From Symplocastrum torsivum CPER-KK1 (lineage in GTDB: Bacteria > Cyanobacteriota > Cyanobacteriia > Cyanobacteriales > Coleofasciculaceae), in the NCBI GenBank assembly GCA_019358875.1, contig JAHHIF010000002.1:124001-188000 (forward strand): DNA of 64,000 nucleotides, given 5' to 3'. Below are positions 45,531 to 54,792 of the stretch, one piece after another. A program made the position numbers and the translations under genes. Every line of letters begins with the position of its first letter. Position 1 is the stretch's first letter. The notes under the pieces were generated by a model. That model worked only from the letters and a program-made list of their open reading frames with translations. It ran no database searches and was not told where the DNA came from.

Positions 45531-45584
45531 AACTCATAACGCTATCGCATTCACAATAGTCAGGCTATTGATTGAGGTATTGCA

Positions 45585-47018
45585 ATGACCGACCTCGAAG
45601 AGGCTTTACGTCAGGTACCACTGTTTGCCAAACTTCCCCAAGAGACGTTGCAGTGGTTATCCGAACATGGTGAAGAAATTTGGCTACAACCAGGAGTGCA
45701 AATTGCTAAGCAAGGAGACCCACCGGATGGTTTTTACATCATCTTAGAAGGTAAAACCGAGTGGACAAGGACAGTTGGAGCGCAAGCCGTTCATGCTGTC
45801 ACTTTGGAAACGGGCGATGTCTTTGCTGAACTCATCCTGCTATTGGAGGAAACTTATCCGACCAGTGGATATGCCATAACTGGTGTTCGTCTGTACAAGC
45901 TGACTCCTGAGATGTTTTGGGAGATGCTGTGTACCTGTCCTTCAATTCCTCGGCGTATCCTGAAGATTTCGGCAGAGCGATCGCAAATTCACGAAGCTGT
46001 CTCGCAACAGCAGGCGAAGCTGATTTCCCTCGGTACCTTATCCGCCGGACTTGCCCACGAGTTAAATAACCCCTCTGCTGCCGCCCGTAGAGGCGTGGAA
46101 CACTTAGAAGAAGTCTTGCAAAAGCTACCAACCCTCGCGCTAAAGCTACATCAGCAACCCATTACCGAAGAACATAGGACATTTCTATCTAATTTGTACC
46201 AGAGAGCAACTGAATCAGCTAAACGCTGCACCCATCTTGACCCCCTAGCGCAAAGCGAAGCTGAAGACGAGGTAACAGATTGGCTAGACGCGCACGATGT
46301 CGCTGATGGGTGGAAAATTGCACCGACGCTAGTTGCTGCCGGAATGGATACGGATGAGCTGGATAAAATTGTCACTCATCTCGATCCTAGTTGTCTTGGT
46401 GATGTGTTGGCTTGGCTAGAGGCGACAGTATCGGGAGTTGGACTGTTAGACCAAATTAAACTCAGTTCGACGCGGATTTCCGAATTAATCGCCGCGATGA
46501 AGGATTACTCCTACATGGATCAAGCGCCACTGCAAGAGGTGGATATCCATGAGGGGATTGAAAGTACATTAAAGATTTTGAGTTTTAAGCTCAAGCAGGG
46601 CGTAGTTGTGAAGCGCGAGTATGGGGATTTGCCCAGAATCACTGCTTATGGTCACCAACTCAATCAAGTGTGGACAAATTTAATTGATAATGCGATCGAC
46701 GCAACAGGTGGTAAAGGGCATATTTGGATACGCACCTCACAGGAAGGCGATTCTGCTAGTAGCGATCGCTCTGCTTCACGCATTGTTGTCGAAATCGCTG
46801 ACGATGGCGTAGGCATTCCCCCAGAAATTCAGCCACGCATCTTCGAGCAATTCTTTACGACAAAAGAAGTGGGCAAAGGAACAGGATTGGGATTGGACAT
46901 TGCCCGTCGGATTGTTGTCGGACAACACAAAGGCGATATTCGGGTTGATTCAAAGCCAGGAGATACCCGATTTCAAGTCCGATTACCCATTCACAAGTCT
47001 GAGAGTGTCACTAAATAG
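45585..47018 (+). CDS. cyclic-nucleotide-binding-domain histidine kinase, copy 2
   Basis: 477 residues, tandem paralogue of the preceding kinase, sharing EALRQVP, the cNMP domain (DPPDGFYIILEGKTEW), the H box LGTLSAGLAHELNNPSAAARRG (His158), the LDAHDV insert with DLDPSC-like acidic patches, and HATPase boxes LNQVWTNLIDNAIDATGG and GKGTGLGLDIARRIV. The insert between H and N boxes (DEVTDWLDAHDVADGWKIAPTLVAAG) is nearly the same in both copies and not a known domain; it may be the site that senses the partner. Like copy 1 it has no receiver, so phosphate must go to a separate regulator, such as the receiver fused to the reductase-like protein at 39870. Confidence 0.9.
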   Translation: MTDLEEALRQVPLFAKLPQETLQWLSEHGEEIWLQPGVQIAKQGDPPDGFYIILEGKTEWTRTVGAQAVHAVTLETGDVFAELILLLEETYPTSGYAITGVRLYKLTPEMFWEMLCTCPSIPRRILKISAERSQIHEAVSQQQAKLISLGTLSAGLAHELNNPSAAARRGVEHLEEVLQKLPTLALKLHQQPITEEHRTFLSNLYQRATESAKRCTHLDPLAQSEAEDEVTDWLDAHDVADGWKIAPTLVAAGMDTDELDKIVTHLDPSCLGDVLAWLEATVSGVGLLDQIKLSSTRISELIAAMKDYSYMDQAPLQEVDIHEGIESTLKILSFKLKQGVVVKREYGDLPRITAYGHQLNQVWTNLIDNAIDATGGKGHIWIRTSQEGDSASSDRSASRIVVEIADDGVGIPPEIQPRIFEQFFTTKEVGKGTGLGLDIARRIVVGQHKGDIRVDSKPGDTRFQVRLPIHKSESVTK

Positions 47019-47060
47019 CCATATCGACACTCAACATTTATCGATAGTTTCCGCTTGGTG

Positions 47061-47141
47061 ATGCTGATTGCCGTTGGACTTGCGATCGCAAGTGCCGTCA
47101 TTGCTGCATTGATGATTAGAAGCCAAAGAAAGCTAAGTTAA
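47061..47141 (+). CDS. possible 26-residue single-span membrane peptide
   Basis: ATG at 47061 to TAA at 47141. MLIAVGLAIASAVIAALMIR forms one hydrophobic helix followed by a basic SQRKLS tail, the expected topology of small membrane peptides. Only a purine-poor stretch precedes it, so no clear ribosome site. It lies between the second kinase and the SPFH gene. Kept at low confidence because any GATCGCAATTGC-type HIP1-rich stretch can give a short hydrophobic frame. Confidence 0.25.
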   Translation: MLIAVGLAIASAVIAALMIRSQRKLS

Positions 47142-47291
47142 ATTCATGCCTGGTGTTTCGGAAGGTAACAAAATTCTGTTTTTTGTCATAAATTAGCAGC
47201 TTGCTCCTGAGTAAGTAGTAGAGGTTCACAAGTAACAGTTTTTCAACGACAGTGAACTTCCTACTTGTTCAAACTTAAGGAACCGAAGCTC

Positions 47292-48185
47292 ATGACATTC
47301 GTTGCATCGCTCCTCACTAGCCTGATCTCAATCCTCGTCTATCTTTCTAGTGGCAAGATTGCCAGTAAGCAGAATCAGTTTGCTGTGCGTGCGATCGCAC
47401 TACTGATTGCACTCATTGCGACGTTCGTCGCTCTGTTCAAAAACCTCATTATTATTCCAGCCGGTAATGTCGGTGTCGTGGAATTATTCGGGCAAGTCTC
47501 CTCTCGTCCCCTCAATCCTGGTATCCATCTGGTTAATCCCTTCGTTGAGATCGAAAGTTTCTCGACTCGGCTTAGAGATATCAAGGAAAAAGTAGAGGCA
47601 ACATCCCAGGAAGGATTAGCGTTCAATATTGAGGTAAGTCTCCAGTACAGGCTAGAACCAAACAAAGCCGCAGAACTTTATAGAACCATTGGCACCAACG
47701 AGCAGGAAATCGTGACTTCCCGCTTCCGCTCTATCGTCCGCGAAATCACTGCTAGCTACCCAGCCGAGGCGATTTACTCAACAAAACGGCAGGAGCTAGC
47801 AGCTAGACTGCGCCAAGCACTTAGCGAACAGCTAGCCCCCCTCGGTTTTGTTGTTGAGCAAGCCTTGCTAAGAGAAGTTGAACTTCCCGATAAGCTCCAA
47901 GCCGCAATTCAGCAGAAGCTAGCAACCGAGCAGGAGAGCCAACAAATGAAATTTACACTTGAACAAGCGCGGCAAGAGGCAGAACGCAAGCGCATTGAAG
48001 CAAAAGGTATTTCCGATTCTCAAAAGATTGTCGCTCAAGGACTGAATCAGCAAGTATTACAATTGAGGACAATTGAAGCCACGGAGAAGCTTGCTGGCTC
48101 TGACAATGCCAAAGTCGTAATTATTGGGGGTGGGCGAGGCGGGACACCACTGAATCTTCAGCTAGATGCTTCCTCAACTCCTTAA
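47292..48185 (+). CDS. SPFH/prohibitin-family membrane protein
   Basis: 297 residues from the ATG at 47292, behind AAGGAA with 9-nt spacing; the frame opens at a TTG at 47265. Two N-terminal hydrophobic segments (about 4-20 and 32-50) anchor it, followed by the SPFH domain IIPAGNVGVVELFGQVSSRPLNPGIHLVNPFVEIESFSTR and the coiled-coil KLATEQESQQMKFTLEQARQEAERKRIEAKGISDSQKIVAQG. This is the prohibitin/HflC branch: ring-forming scaffolds for membrane proteases or lipid microdomains. No partner protease gene is adjacent. Confidence 0.88.
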   Translation: MTFVASLLTSLISILVYLSSGKIASKQNQFAVRAIALLIALIATFVALFKNLIIIPAGNVGVVELFGQVSSRPLNPGIHLVNPFVEIESFSTRLRDIKEKVEATSQEGLAFNIEVSLQYRLEPNKAAELYRTIGTNEQEIVTSRFRSIVREITASYPAEAIYSTKRQELAARLRQALSEQLAPLGFVVEQALLREVELPDKLQAAIQQKLATEQESQQMKFTLEQARQEAERKRIEAKGISDSQKIVAQGLNQQVLQLRTIEATEKLAGSDNAKVVIIGGGRGGTPLNLQLDASSTP

Positions 48186-48240
48186 CTTGAAAATAAGGCA
48201 GAAGGAGTAAGAAAAATTTCCATTCCTTCATTATCAGCGA

Positions 48241-48279
48241 CAATTCCCAATTCCCAATCCCCAATTCCCAATTCCCAAC
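48241..48279. repeat. short tandem heptanucleotide repeat (STRR type)
   Basis: Five or so imperfect units of CAATTCC/CAATCCC in 39 bp between convergent genes. Tandem heptamers of this kind are characteristic of filamentous cyanobacterial genomes. Confidence 0.8.
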
Positions 48280-48283
48280 AAAT

Positions 48284-51280
48284 TCAGAGATACCGCATCA
48301 AAATTGCCTCCAACTGAGCAATTCCAATTGGCTTGCTGAGGTAGTCATCAGCACCAGCAGCGAGACAACGTTCGCGATCGCCTGCCATTGCCAGTGCCGT
48401 TGCCATCACCACCTTTAGATTCTTTGTATCCGGCTCCTGACGTAGTGTAGCCAGCAAATCAAACCCTGTGGAATCTCCTCGTAAGTGTACATCCATCAAA
48501 ATCAGATTAGGTTGGAAGGCTCGCACTTGCGTGAGAAAGTCCTCGCCACTCCTTAAATGTTCAACTCTGTGACCAATTACTTGTAGATAGTCCTTCAACA
48601 CTAGGGCACTGCGCTCATCATTTTCTACAAGGAGAATGCGAGATCTTGTTCCCAGTGAGCAACATTGCCCTTCACAGCCAGCTAACTCTTGAGGGGATGA
48701 AGCGGCGAATAGATCTTCTGAGGGTAAATCTGGGAGATAGAGGGTAAATTGGCTACCTTGACCCAGAACTGACTCCACTGTAACTACACCACCATGTAGC
48801 TGGGCCAGGCTCTGTGTCAGCGCCAATCCCAAACCTGTGCCAGGGAACTGCCGATTCAAGCCACTATCAAGCTGGCGAAATGGCTCAAAAAGCAGTGGTA
48901 ATTTGTCAGCAGGAATCCCAATTCCCGTATCTGTGACTTTAAAGGAAACTCCTTCCGCCTCCTTTGTCACAATCAAGCAAACCTCACCTGCTGGCGTGAA
49001 CTTAATCGCATTAGAAAGCAAGTTGAGTAACATCTGCTTGCATCGTCGCTCATCCGCAATACAGATACGAGCTTTAGGGTCAATGCTAAGCGTAACTTTT
49101 AGTCCTTGATCATAAGCTTGTTCACGCACTAACGTTAAGCAGGATTCGCATAACTCCTGAATGTCCAGAGGCACAAAGTTTAGTTGCTCTTTCCCAGCTT
49201 CCACCTTCGAGAGGTCGAGAATGTCGTTAATCAGTGAGAGCAGATGTTCCCCACTACTTTGAATACAGGCAACATACTCTCTCTGCTTGTCATTGAGCGT
49301 CCCGAAGATTTCTTGCCGCATCAGTTGAGAGAGTCCCAGTACTGCATTTAGGGGAGTGCGGAGTTCGTGGCTCATTGTTGCTAAAAACTCCGACTTTGCC
49401 CGACTTCCGGCTTCTGCGGCTTCCTTGGCTTGCCGTAGCTGTTTCTCCGTTGCTATGCGCTCTGCAATATCGTGAATTACGGCTTGCAAAACTTTTCGGT
49501 TTCCTAGCTTAATCAGGCTCAAGGTTACCTCGGCAGAGAAATCTTGACCATCTTGCTTGCGGTAAACCCAATCAAAGCGGTAGCTGCCTTTTTGCAGGGC
49601 AATAGCAACGTACTCTTTGGCAAGTGAGATCGACTCTTGACCATTTGGCTGTACTGGAGGAAGAAACTCATAAGGGTGCTTGTCGCATAGCTGTTGACGC
49701 TGAGTACAGCCAAATAGTTGTAAGGCGGCAGTATTGGCATCAAAGATTCTGTTTTCATCGACGAGCAATACGGCTGCACTGGTTGATTCGTAAAGAGTCC
49801 GAAACTTAATTTCTGACTCTCTGAGCGCTTCCTCCTTGACAGAGCGGACAATTGCCCCGCCAATACTTGCCGCCATTACAGTTAATATAGATTCCTCGTG
49901 GTCTGTCCACTGGCGATCTGCGCTTTGCAGCAGCGCTTCGCTATCGCCTGAGCTATCTGCAAAACTAATAAAACCCCAAAACTTACCCTCCGTCATGATC
50001 GGTACAACTAGGAGCGATCGGATGTTTTGAGGCTCTAGGATGTTTCGCTCGACTTGAGGAAAATGCTGCACCAATCCCTTTACCGCTTGACCGTTTGCTA
50101 GACTGTCGTACCAGCGAGGGAACCAGGTTTTGTAGGAAAGATTCTGGAGGCAAGGAGTTTTGGCAACCGCGATGGGATTCCTTACCCACACAAAGCTTTG
50201 GCTTGTGAGGAGTTCGCCAGTTTTTTCTTGAAGATGATTTTCAAAGATTTGAACTTGATCGACATCAGCCGCGACACCGAGAACATTTAGCGATCGCATC
50301 AAGGCACTCTGGTAATCAGTTGCAATCAAAAGCTGGCTGATTGCCTCAGTGACACCACTCAGTAAACGCTCGTGTCTGAGTAGTGCGTCTTCTGTGCGCT
50401 TATGCTTGGTAATGTCTCTGGCTGTATTAATTGAGAGTTCGATATTCCCTGTCCGATCGCGAACCGCTGCCCCATTGATACTAAGCCACTTTTGTTCCCC
50501 ATTTGGGCAACCAACAACCAGTTCATAATCTTTTACGATTTCGCCTCGTAGGGCGCGACTGATTGGTAACTCTTCAGCAGTTGGTACCGAACCATCAGGC
50601 TCTTGAACGTGCAAGCGGCTCAGCCGTTTGTGCAGTGGCTCTGGCGTTCCTTCTGATTCCAAACCTAGCATCTCACTATCAGCAGGATTTGTGAGTACAA
50701 CCTCACCATCAGGGCGCATTACACAAATCCCTTCTTGAATCGAATTAACAATCACCTCCAGCAAGGCTTTTTCCTGAACAAGTTGCTGGGTTCGCTCCTG
50801 CACCAATTGTTCAAGTTGTTGACGCTGTTGGGCATTGTAAAAAATCAAAGCGGAGGCAAGAGCCGAATAGCTAGCATTAGCTTGTTGCAACCGTTGCCGC
50901 TCAATGGCATAACGGATCGATCGCACCAAGAGGTGAGTATTGGTATGACGTTTGACGAGGTAATCCTGAACCCCCTGTTGTAACGTTTGAAGCGCGATCG
51001 CTTCATCACACAGGTTACTCATCACGATCACCGGAATATCCGGCGCTGCCAGCAGCAACTGTTTCACCGTATCCAACCCCTGAACATCAGGTAGCGACAA
51101 ATCCAGCAGAATTACAGAAATGGATGATTTAGTCGCAAGGCAAATCAGAGCATCTGCCAGTCTTGAAACATGAATCAGTTGAAACTGAGGAGCCTCTACT
51201 TCCTCCAGCATTTCTTGCACTAGACAAGCATCTGCGGAATTATCCTCTACCAGCAAAATTGTCAGGGTTTCAGTCGGCAT
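48284..51280 (-). CDS. hybrid sensor histidine kinase: REC-PAS-GAF-PAS-HisKA-HATPase-REC
   Basis: 998 residues from the ATG at 51280; a GTG at 51364 would add 28 residues and is less likely. Order: N-terminal receiver (6-125, phospho-acceptor Asp60 in VILLDLSLPDVQG), coiled linker, PAS (about 172-300), GAF (about 303-485, WVRNPIAVAKTPCLQNLSYKTWFPRWYDSL), PAS (about 490-612), H box AEFLATMSHELRTPLNAVLG-type with His638, HATPase with N box LLNLLSNAIKFT and GTGLGLALTQSLAQLHGG, and a C-terminal receiver (about 880-998; NLILMDVHLRGDSTGF). No membrane helix, so it is soluble. Signals are unknown; the GAF has no visible bilin-binding Cys-His motif. Convergent with the SPFH gene. Confidence 0.92.
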   Translation of the reverse strand: MPTETLTILLVEDNSADACLVQEMLEEVEAPQFQLIHVSRLADALICLATKSSISVILLDLSLPDVQGLDTVKQLLLAAPDIPVIVMSNLCDEAIALQTLQQGVQDYLVKRHTNTHLLVRSIRYAIERQRLQQANASYSALASALIFYNAQQRQQLEQLVQERTQQLVQEKALLEVIVNSIQEGICVMRPDGEVVLTNPADSEMLGLESEGTPEPLHKRLSRLHVQEPDGSVPTAEELPISRALRGEIVKDYELVVGCPNGEQKWLSINGAAVRDRTGNIELSINTARDITKHKRTEDALLRHERLLSGVTEAISQLLIATDYQSALMRSLNVLGVAADVDQVQIFENHLQEKTGELLTSQSFVWVRNPIAVAKTPCLQNLSYKTWFPRWYDSLANGQAVKGLVQHFPQVERNILEPQNIRSLLVVPIMTEGKFWGFISFADSSGDSEALLQSADRQWTDHEESILTVMAASIGGAIVRSVKEEALRESEIKFRTLYESTSAAVLLVDENRIFDANTAALQLFGCTQRQQLCDKHPYEFLPPVQPNGQESISLAKEYVAIALQKGSYRFDWVYRKQDGQDFSAEVTLSLIKLGNRKVLQAVIHDIAERIATEKQLRQAKEAAEAGSRAKSEFLATMSHELRTPLNAVLGLSQLMRQEIFGTLNDKQREYVACIQSSGEHLLSLINDILDLSKVEAGKEQLNFVPLDIQELCESCLTLVREQAYDQGLKVTLSIDPKARICIADERRCKQMLLNLLSNAIKFTPAGEVCLIVTKEAEGVSFKVTDTGIGIPADKLPLLFEPFRQLDSGLNRQFPGTGLGLALTQSLAQLHGGVVTVESVLGQGSQFTLYLPDLPSEDLFAASSPQELAGCEGQCCSLGTRSRILLVENDERSALVLKDYLQVIGHRVEHLRSGEDFLTQVRAFQPNLILMDVHLRGDSTGFDLLATLRQEPDTKNLKVVMATALAMAGDRERCLAAGADDYLSKPIGIAQLEAILMRYL

Positions 51281-52131
51281 GGGCTTTACTCGGCGAGCAC
51301 CATGACTAATTGTCAACCAGAAGTCTTGGCACGAGCTAACTAGATTTCTGAATCTGCCCTTCACTGAGACAGGTCATATTAACAGGTAGCGTAGATTACA
51401 AGTCTTAGACATATTCTGACCAAGCCGCGAATGTATTCAGGAGTACAAGGTTATTTAACTTACAGTTGGATATCCACTTTGAACCATAAAATAGTCCTTA
51501 TCAATGTCCAATTGTTAACGACTAGTACTCTAATCTGCCTAGTCTATCTTCCAGATTCTGCGACGATACATCGCCAAGATTCTTTTGCAAATTGCCCTAA
51601 AGGTCACGAGGAAAGACAATAAGCCTTATAGAAGAGAATATCCGTTCCCTGAGTGCCTACGCCCTCCTACCTTTGTTGGCAATAACGTCCTCAGGCAACC
51701 AGCTAGGTTACTGCTTCTTTTCCCTCCAACTTAGTACACCCCATAAGCTCTCTCCTCAAGTCAATGTGCTAGCACAGTCCTTAGTGTTTGTTTAAGTGCT
51801 TAATCATTTTTAAAGACCATAAACAGGTAGTATAAACACTACTTGCGTTTGCTTGAAAAAAGGCTTTAATTTGATGATATCAAGCTGGGGATCGCCTATA
51901 ACAAGTTCTTTCTAGAGATAGATGAGAGGAACGAAAGCTAGATTTATTCTAAATATTGTTAGGAGCTTGAGATTGCTACTTGTAAAACTGACTAACTTGC
52001 CCAAGCGAATCACATTGTGAGAACTCGGTATCGACAGTTACTGCAAGGTAAGTTTGTTGATGAGAGAATTCTTTTAGACCCAGTTTAGGTTTTTAATTAA
52101 CAAGATTTTAAGAACTAGGAGATCACAAAAT
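51281..52131. other. 851-bp gap between divergent genes, no gene recognised
   Basis: Holds the promoters of the hybrid kinase and of the zinc-ribbon gene. A 63-codon frame at 51431-51622 has no ribosome site and no family resemblance. An AT-rich stretch at 51840-51990 precedes the zinc-ribbon gene. No hairpin of note. Confidence 0.4.
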
Positions 52132-52335
52132 ATGCGGGCTAACTCTTGTCCTTGTTGTGGTAGTGCCTTATTGCGCCATGCACGACGGAAGGGTGTTTAT
52201 TGGTTTTGCACCTCCTGCCACCAGGAAATGATGCCCCTCAGTTCAGGTCAGTTGCCTACCTGTGTTGATGCCATAAAACAGCAGCAACGCACGGCTACTT
52301 CGATGACGTTAGAGAATTCTTTACCTTTGCGCTGA
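52132..52335 (+). CDS. small zinc-ribbon protein
   Basis: 67 residues. CPCCGSALLRHARRKGVYWFCTSCHQEM gives two CxxC knuckles (C7-x-x-C10 type pair and C-T-S-C) separated by a basic hairpin, that is, a treble-clef/zinc-ribbon. This small protein with a conserved VYWFC(T/S)xCxQEM core is widespread in cyanobacteria; its function is not established. An AGGAG lies 10 nt before the ATG. The Gln/Thr-rich tail is poorly conserved in kind. Confidence 0.75.
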   Translation: MRANSCPCCGSALLRHARRKGVYWFCTSCHQEMMPLSSGQLPTCVDAIKQQQRTATSMTLENSLPLR

Positions 52336-52339
52336 CGTA

Positions 52340-52440
52340 ATTAAGGGAAAGGGGGGCAACAGGGGAAGCAGGGAAGAGCATGAGCGTGGAATCTCCAAGA
52401 TAATGACAATCACTCCGTTCCCGTTCCCCTTCCTCCTTCC
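52340..52440. repeat. imperfect purine/pyrimidine inverted repeat
   Basis: A G/A-rich arm (about 52342-52380, AAGGGAAAGGGGGGCAACAG) and a C/T-rich arm (about 52412-52440, CCGTTCCCGTTCCCCTTCC) could pair across a short loop. Similar arms recur at 58850-58915 and 63932-63976. Not a terminator, since no U-tract follows. Confidence 0.45.
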
Positions 52441-52537
52441 TATTAAGTATTGGCTACGTTGAATGACCTATATATGGCATGAGGAGGAGATCGACCCTGT
52501 TAAGATTAGGTGAATCTAGGGTTCGAGACACTTCAGA

Positions 52538-53572
52538 ATGCTTGCTGCGCTGCTCTACGGTCAAGAAGATTTACGTTTAGAAGAAGTCCCCTCACCGATG
52601 CCTGCTATTGGTGAGGTTGTGATTAGAGTAGGAACAGCAACGACCTGTGGCACCGATCTGAAGGTATGGCGTCGTGGTGGTCATGCCCGGATGCTACGAC
52701 CCCCGACGTTGTTTGGTCACGAAGCCGTTGGTGAAATTGTATTGGTGGGAGAAGGGGTCACAGGTTGGAATGTTGGCGATCGCGTTGTTGCCAACAATTC
52801 TGCTCCTTGTATGAATTGCTTTTTCTGCCACCGCAGTGAGTATTCGCTCTGCCCGAACTTGATCTTCAATAACGGCACGTTTGCAGAATATCTCAAAGTT
52901 CCAGCACCAATTGTGCAACATAACTTGTTAGCAGTTCCTCCAGATTTACCAGATGCCTTAGCCTCGATGACAGAACCACTAGCTTGTGTACTGCATGGGG
53001 TAGCCTGTTCTAATGTCCAATCTGCTGATCGAGTTGTAGTCATTGGTGATGGGGCAATCGGGCTAATGTTCGTCGCTGTGCTTGCCCAGCAATTAGCTGC
53101 AGAAGTATTTCTGTTTGGTGGAAATGACCAACGCCTGAAAATTGGGCAGCAGTTAGGGGCATCTCGAACGTTTAATTACCATCAGTTGAGTGATGTACCG
53201 ACGGTGGTGCGAGACTTAACAGAAGGATGGGGTGCAGATGTCGTCATCGAAGCAACAGGTGTTCCTGCGGTTTGGGAAAGTGCGATCGCGTGTGGTCGTC
53301 CTGGCGCAACGATTAACTTATTTGGTGGCTGTCCACGAGACACCACGATTACGGTTAGTACAGAACAGCTACACTATAATGCTTTGACCCTCAAAGGTGT
53401 CTTTCACAATACACCCAAATATGTACGTGAGGCTCTCTCCCTGTTAGCGAGTCGAGTCATACCCTTTGAGCTACTGATTAGTGACTACCGACCCTTAAAA
53501 GATTTAGAACAGGTATTTGAAGATATGAAAAACCGAAAGGCAATTAAAGTTGCCATTGAACCGGGGAGTTAG
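52538..53572 (+). CDS. zinc-dependent medium-chain alcohol dehydrogenase
   Basis: 344 residues of the zinc-binding MDR family. Catalytic zinc ligands Cys37 (TTCGTDLKVW) and His61/Glu62 (FGHEAVGE), structural zinc cysteines 91, 94, 97, 105 (CMNCFFC and SLC), and NAD-binding VVVIGDGAIGLMFVAV at about 166-181. The layout is close to sorbitol/threonine dehydrogenase-type members; the true substrate cannot be read. The ATG begins the typical LAALLYGQEDLRLEEVPSP. A secreted protein gene starts 2 bp after the stop, so the two are co-transcribed. Confidence 0.9.
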   Translation: MLAALLYGQEDLRLEEVPSPMPAIGEVVIRVGTATTCGTDLKVWRRGGHARMLRPPTLFGHEAVGEIVLVGEGVTGWNVGDRVVANNSAPCMNCFFCHRSEYSLCPNLIFNNGTFAEYLKVPAPIVQHNLLAVPPDLPDALASMTEPLACVLHGVACSNVQSADRVVVIGDGAIGLMFVAVLAQQLAAEVFLFGGNDQRLKIGQQLGASRTFNYHQLSDVPTVVRDLTEGWGADVVIEATGVPAVWESAIACGRPGATINLFGGCPRDTTITVSTEQLHYNALTLKGVFHNTPKYVREALSLLASRVIPFELLISDYRPLKDLEQVFEDMKNRKAIKVAIEPGS

Positions 53573-53574
53573 CG

Positions 53575-54282
53575 ATGAAAAAGGTAATAAAAAGAGTGAG
53601 TAGCGATTCAGGAATGGCGGCTGGGAATTTGGCAGATTTCGAGACAAGATGTTCTAAGAGTGAAGTAAATCCTTCCAGGAAGAAAGGGCTGCTATCCTGT
53701 GCTTGGTGGAGTCCTCTCTTCCTTGTTCCTTTTTCTTTTCTTCTTCTTGGTTCAACCGCTAACGCTCTACCGGGTGAGACGACGGATACCGTTGAGGCTT
53801 GGATTAATGCTCATCCTACCTTGCGACCGGGTATTGGAGATGGGCTACTCGTGCAAAAGACTAGCACTCCTGCCCAACGTTTTACCTTTCAAGCGACGGT
53901 GTTACCTCCAGGACGAGTGACTTTGCCGAGAGACAGAGGGACAATTCGCACTGAGCGCCTTACTTTCTATGACATGGTTAATGGCGTTACACCTGAGCGA
54001 CTTGAAGAATCATTGCGAACCATCTATGGTTCTGCGATTTATCAAGATTGCGACAGAGCAAGCATCGTCTACTACTATCCAACACCAGACATAGCAGAGT
54101 TGGCACGGCGACAGAATCGTCCGCTTTTAGCAGCACGACAGGGTGAACTGCGCTTAGGAGAACGCTTTGCTTATTGGTGGGAAATCACCAAAACTGAGGA
54201 AGGTAAGGCGTTCAATGGACAATTGACAGTTTTCTTAAAAGAGGATTTGGACAAGCTAGAAACAGAACTACGCGATCGCTAA
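53575..54282 (+). CDS. secreted hypothetical protein, co-transcribed with the dehydrogenase
   Basis: 235 residues. After a 37-residue basic N-tail, WWSPLFLVPFSFLLLGSTANAL is an unusual, late signal peptide with a likely cleavage after ANA. The mature part (about 60-235) is a beta-rich domain: RFTFQATVLPPGRVTL, RTERLTFYDMVNGVTPERLEESLRTIYG and YYPTPDIAELA. I do not recognise the family. The ATG at 53575 is 2 bp after the dehydrogenase stop, and the start codon follows a GGGGAG ribosome site inside the dehydrogenase end. Function unknown, envelope location predicted. Confidence 0.6.
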   Translation: MKKVIKRVSSDSGMAAGNLADFETRCSKSEVNPSRKKGLLSCAWWSPLFLVPFSFLLLGSTANALPGETTDTVEAWINAHPTLRPGIGDGLLVQKTSTPAQRFTFQATVLPPGRVTLPRDRGTIRTERLTFYDMVNGVTPERLEESLRTIYGSAIYQDCDRASIVYYYPTPDIAELARRQNRPLLAARQGELRLGERFAYWWEITKTEEGKAFNGQLTVFLKEDLDKLETELRDR

Positions 54283-54447
54283 TTATGCATCAGTGCTTGG
54301 TCATTGGTCAGCTATAGCAAAAGGCTCTTATGGAGAGGGCTTTTATGCAGAAGGTTGAGTACTAGTACGTGGTTGTTTGGGCTGTTGAATCTGTCTTAAC
54401 CTTTATGGCGACAACTATACTAATGACCAAACTCTTAACTTATGACT

Positions 54448-54792
54448 TTACTCACTGTGCCAAACTCCGGCAAAAATACTCTTGACTGCTCTATTGATTC
54501 GCTTCAAGTCTTCATCAAGTAGCGGAGGCCAATTGACACCTGCCTGATATCCAGCGTCAAACAGTTTTCGGCTCTCAAAAGACAAGAGATATAGTGAGTA
54601 AACGAGTTCTCGGTCAAGCGTTGGGGCAGTACGTAGTGCCTCAAATACAATTTTTAGGGCTAACAAAATATTAGTCACCTGACCCGGTACTGGCGCCTTT
54701 CCCTGCTTCAAACGCACGAGGAAGGCATCGGGATTTTGGTCAGATGTCGTTCCCTGATTGATTAGAAAGCCACAGGCAGTTTTGTAATCCAT
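54448..54792 (-). CDS. conserved cyanobacterial hypothetical protein
   Basis: 114 residues, soluble and helical: YKTACGFLINQGTTSDQNPDAFLVRLKQGKAPVPGQVTNILLALKIVFEAL, then LDRELVYSLYLLSFESRKLFDAGYQAGVNWPPLLDEDLKRINRAVKSIF. Relatives occur across cyanobacteria and are sometimes labelled dethiobiotin synthetase; nothing in the sequence (no P-loop) supports that name. ATG start. The gene stands alone, convergent with the secreted-protein gene. Confidence 0.7.
   Translation of the reverse strand: MDYKTACGFLINQGTTSDQNPDAFLVRLKQGKAPVPGQVTNILLALKIVFEALRTAPTLDRELVYSLYLLSFESRKLFDAGYQAGVNWPPLLDEDLKRINRAVKSIFAGVWHSE

Noticed and set aside
51431..51622. 63-codon frame in the 851-bp gap
   Set aside because: No ribosome site, no known fold; kept as non-coding.
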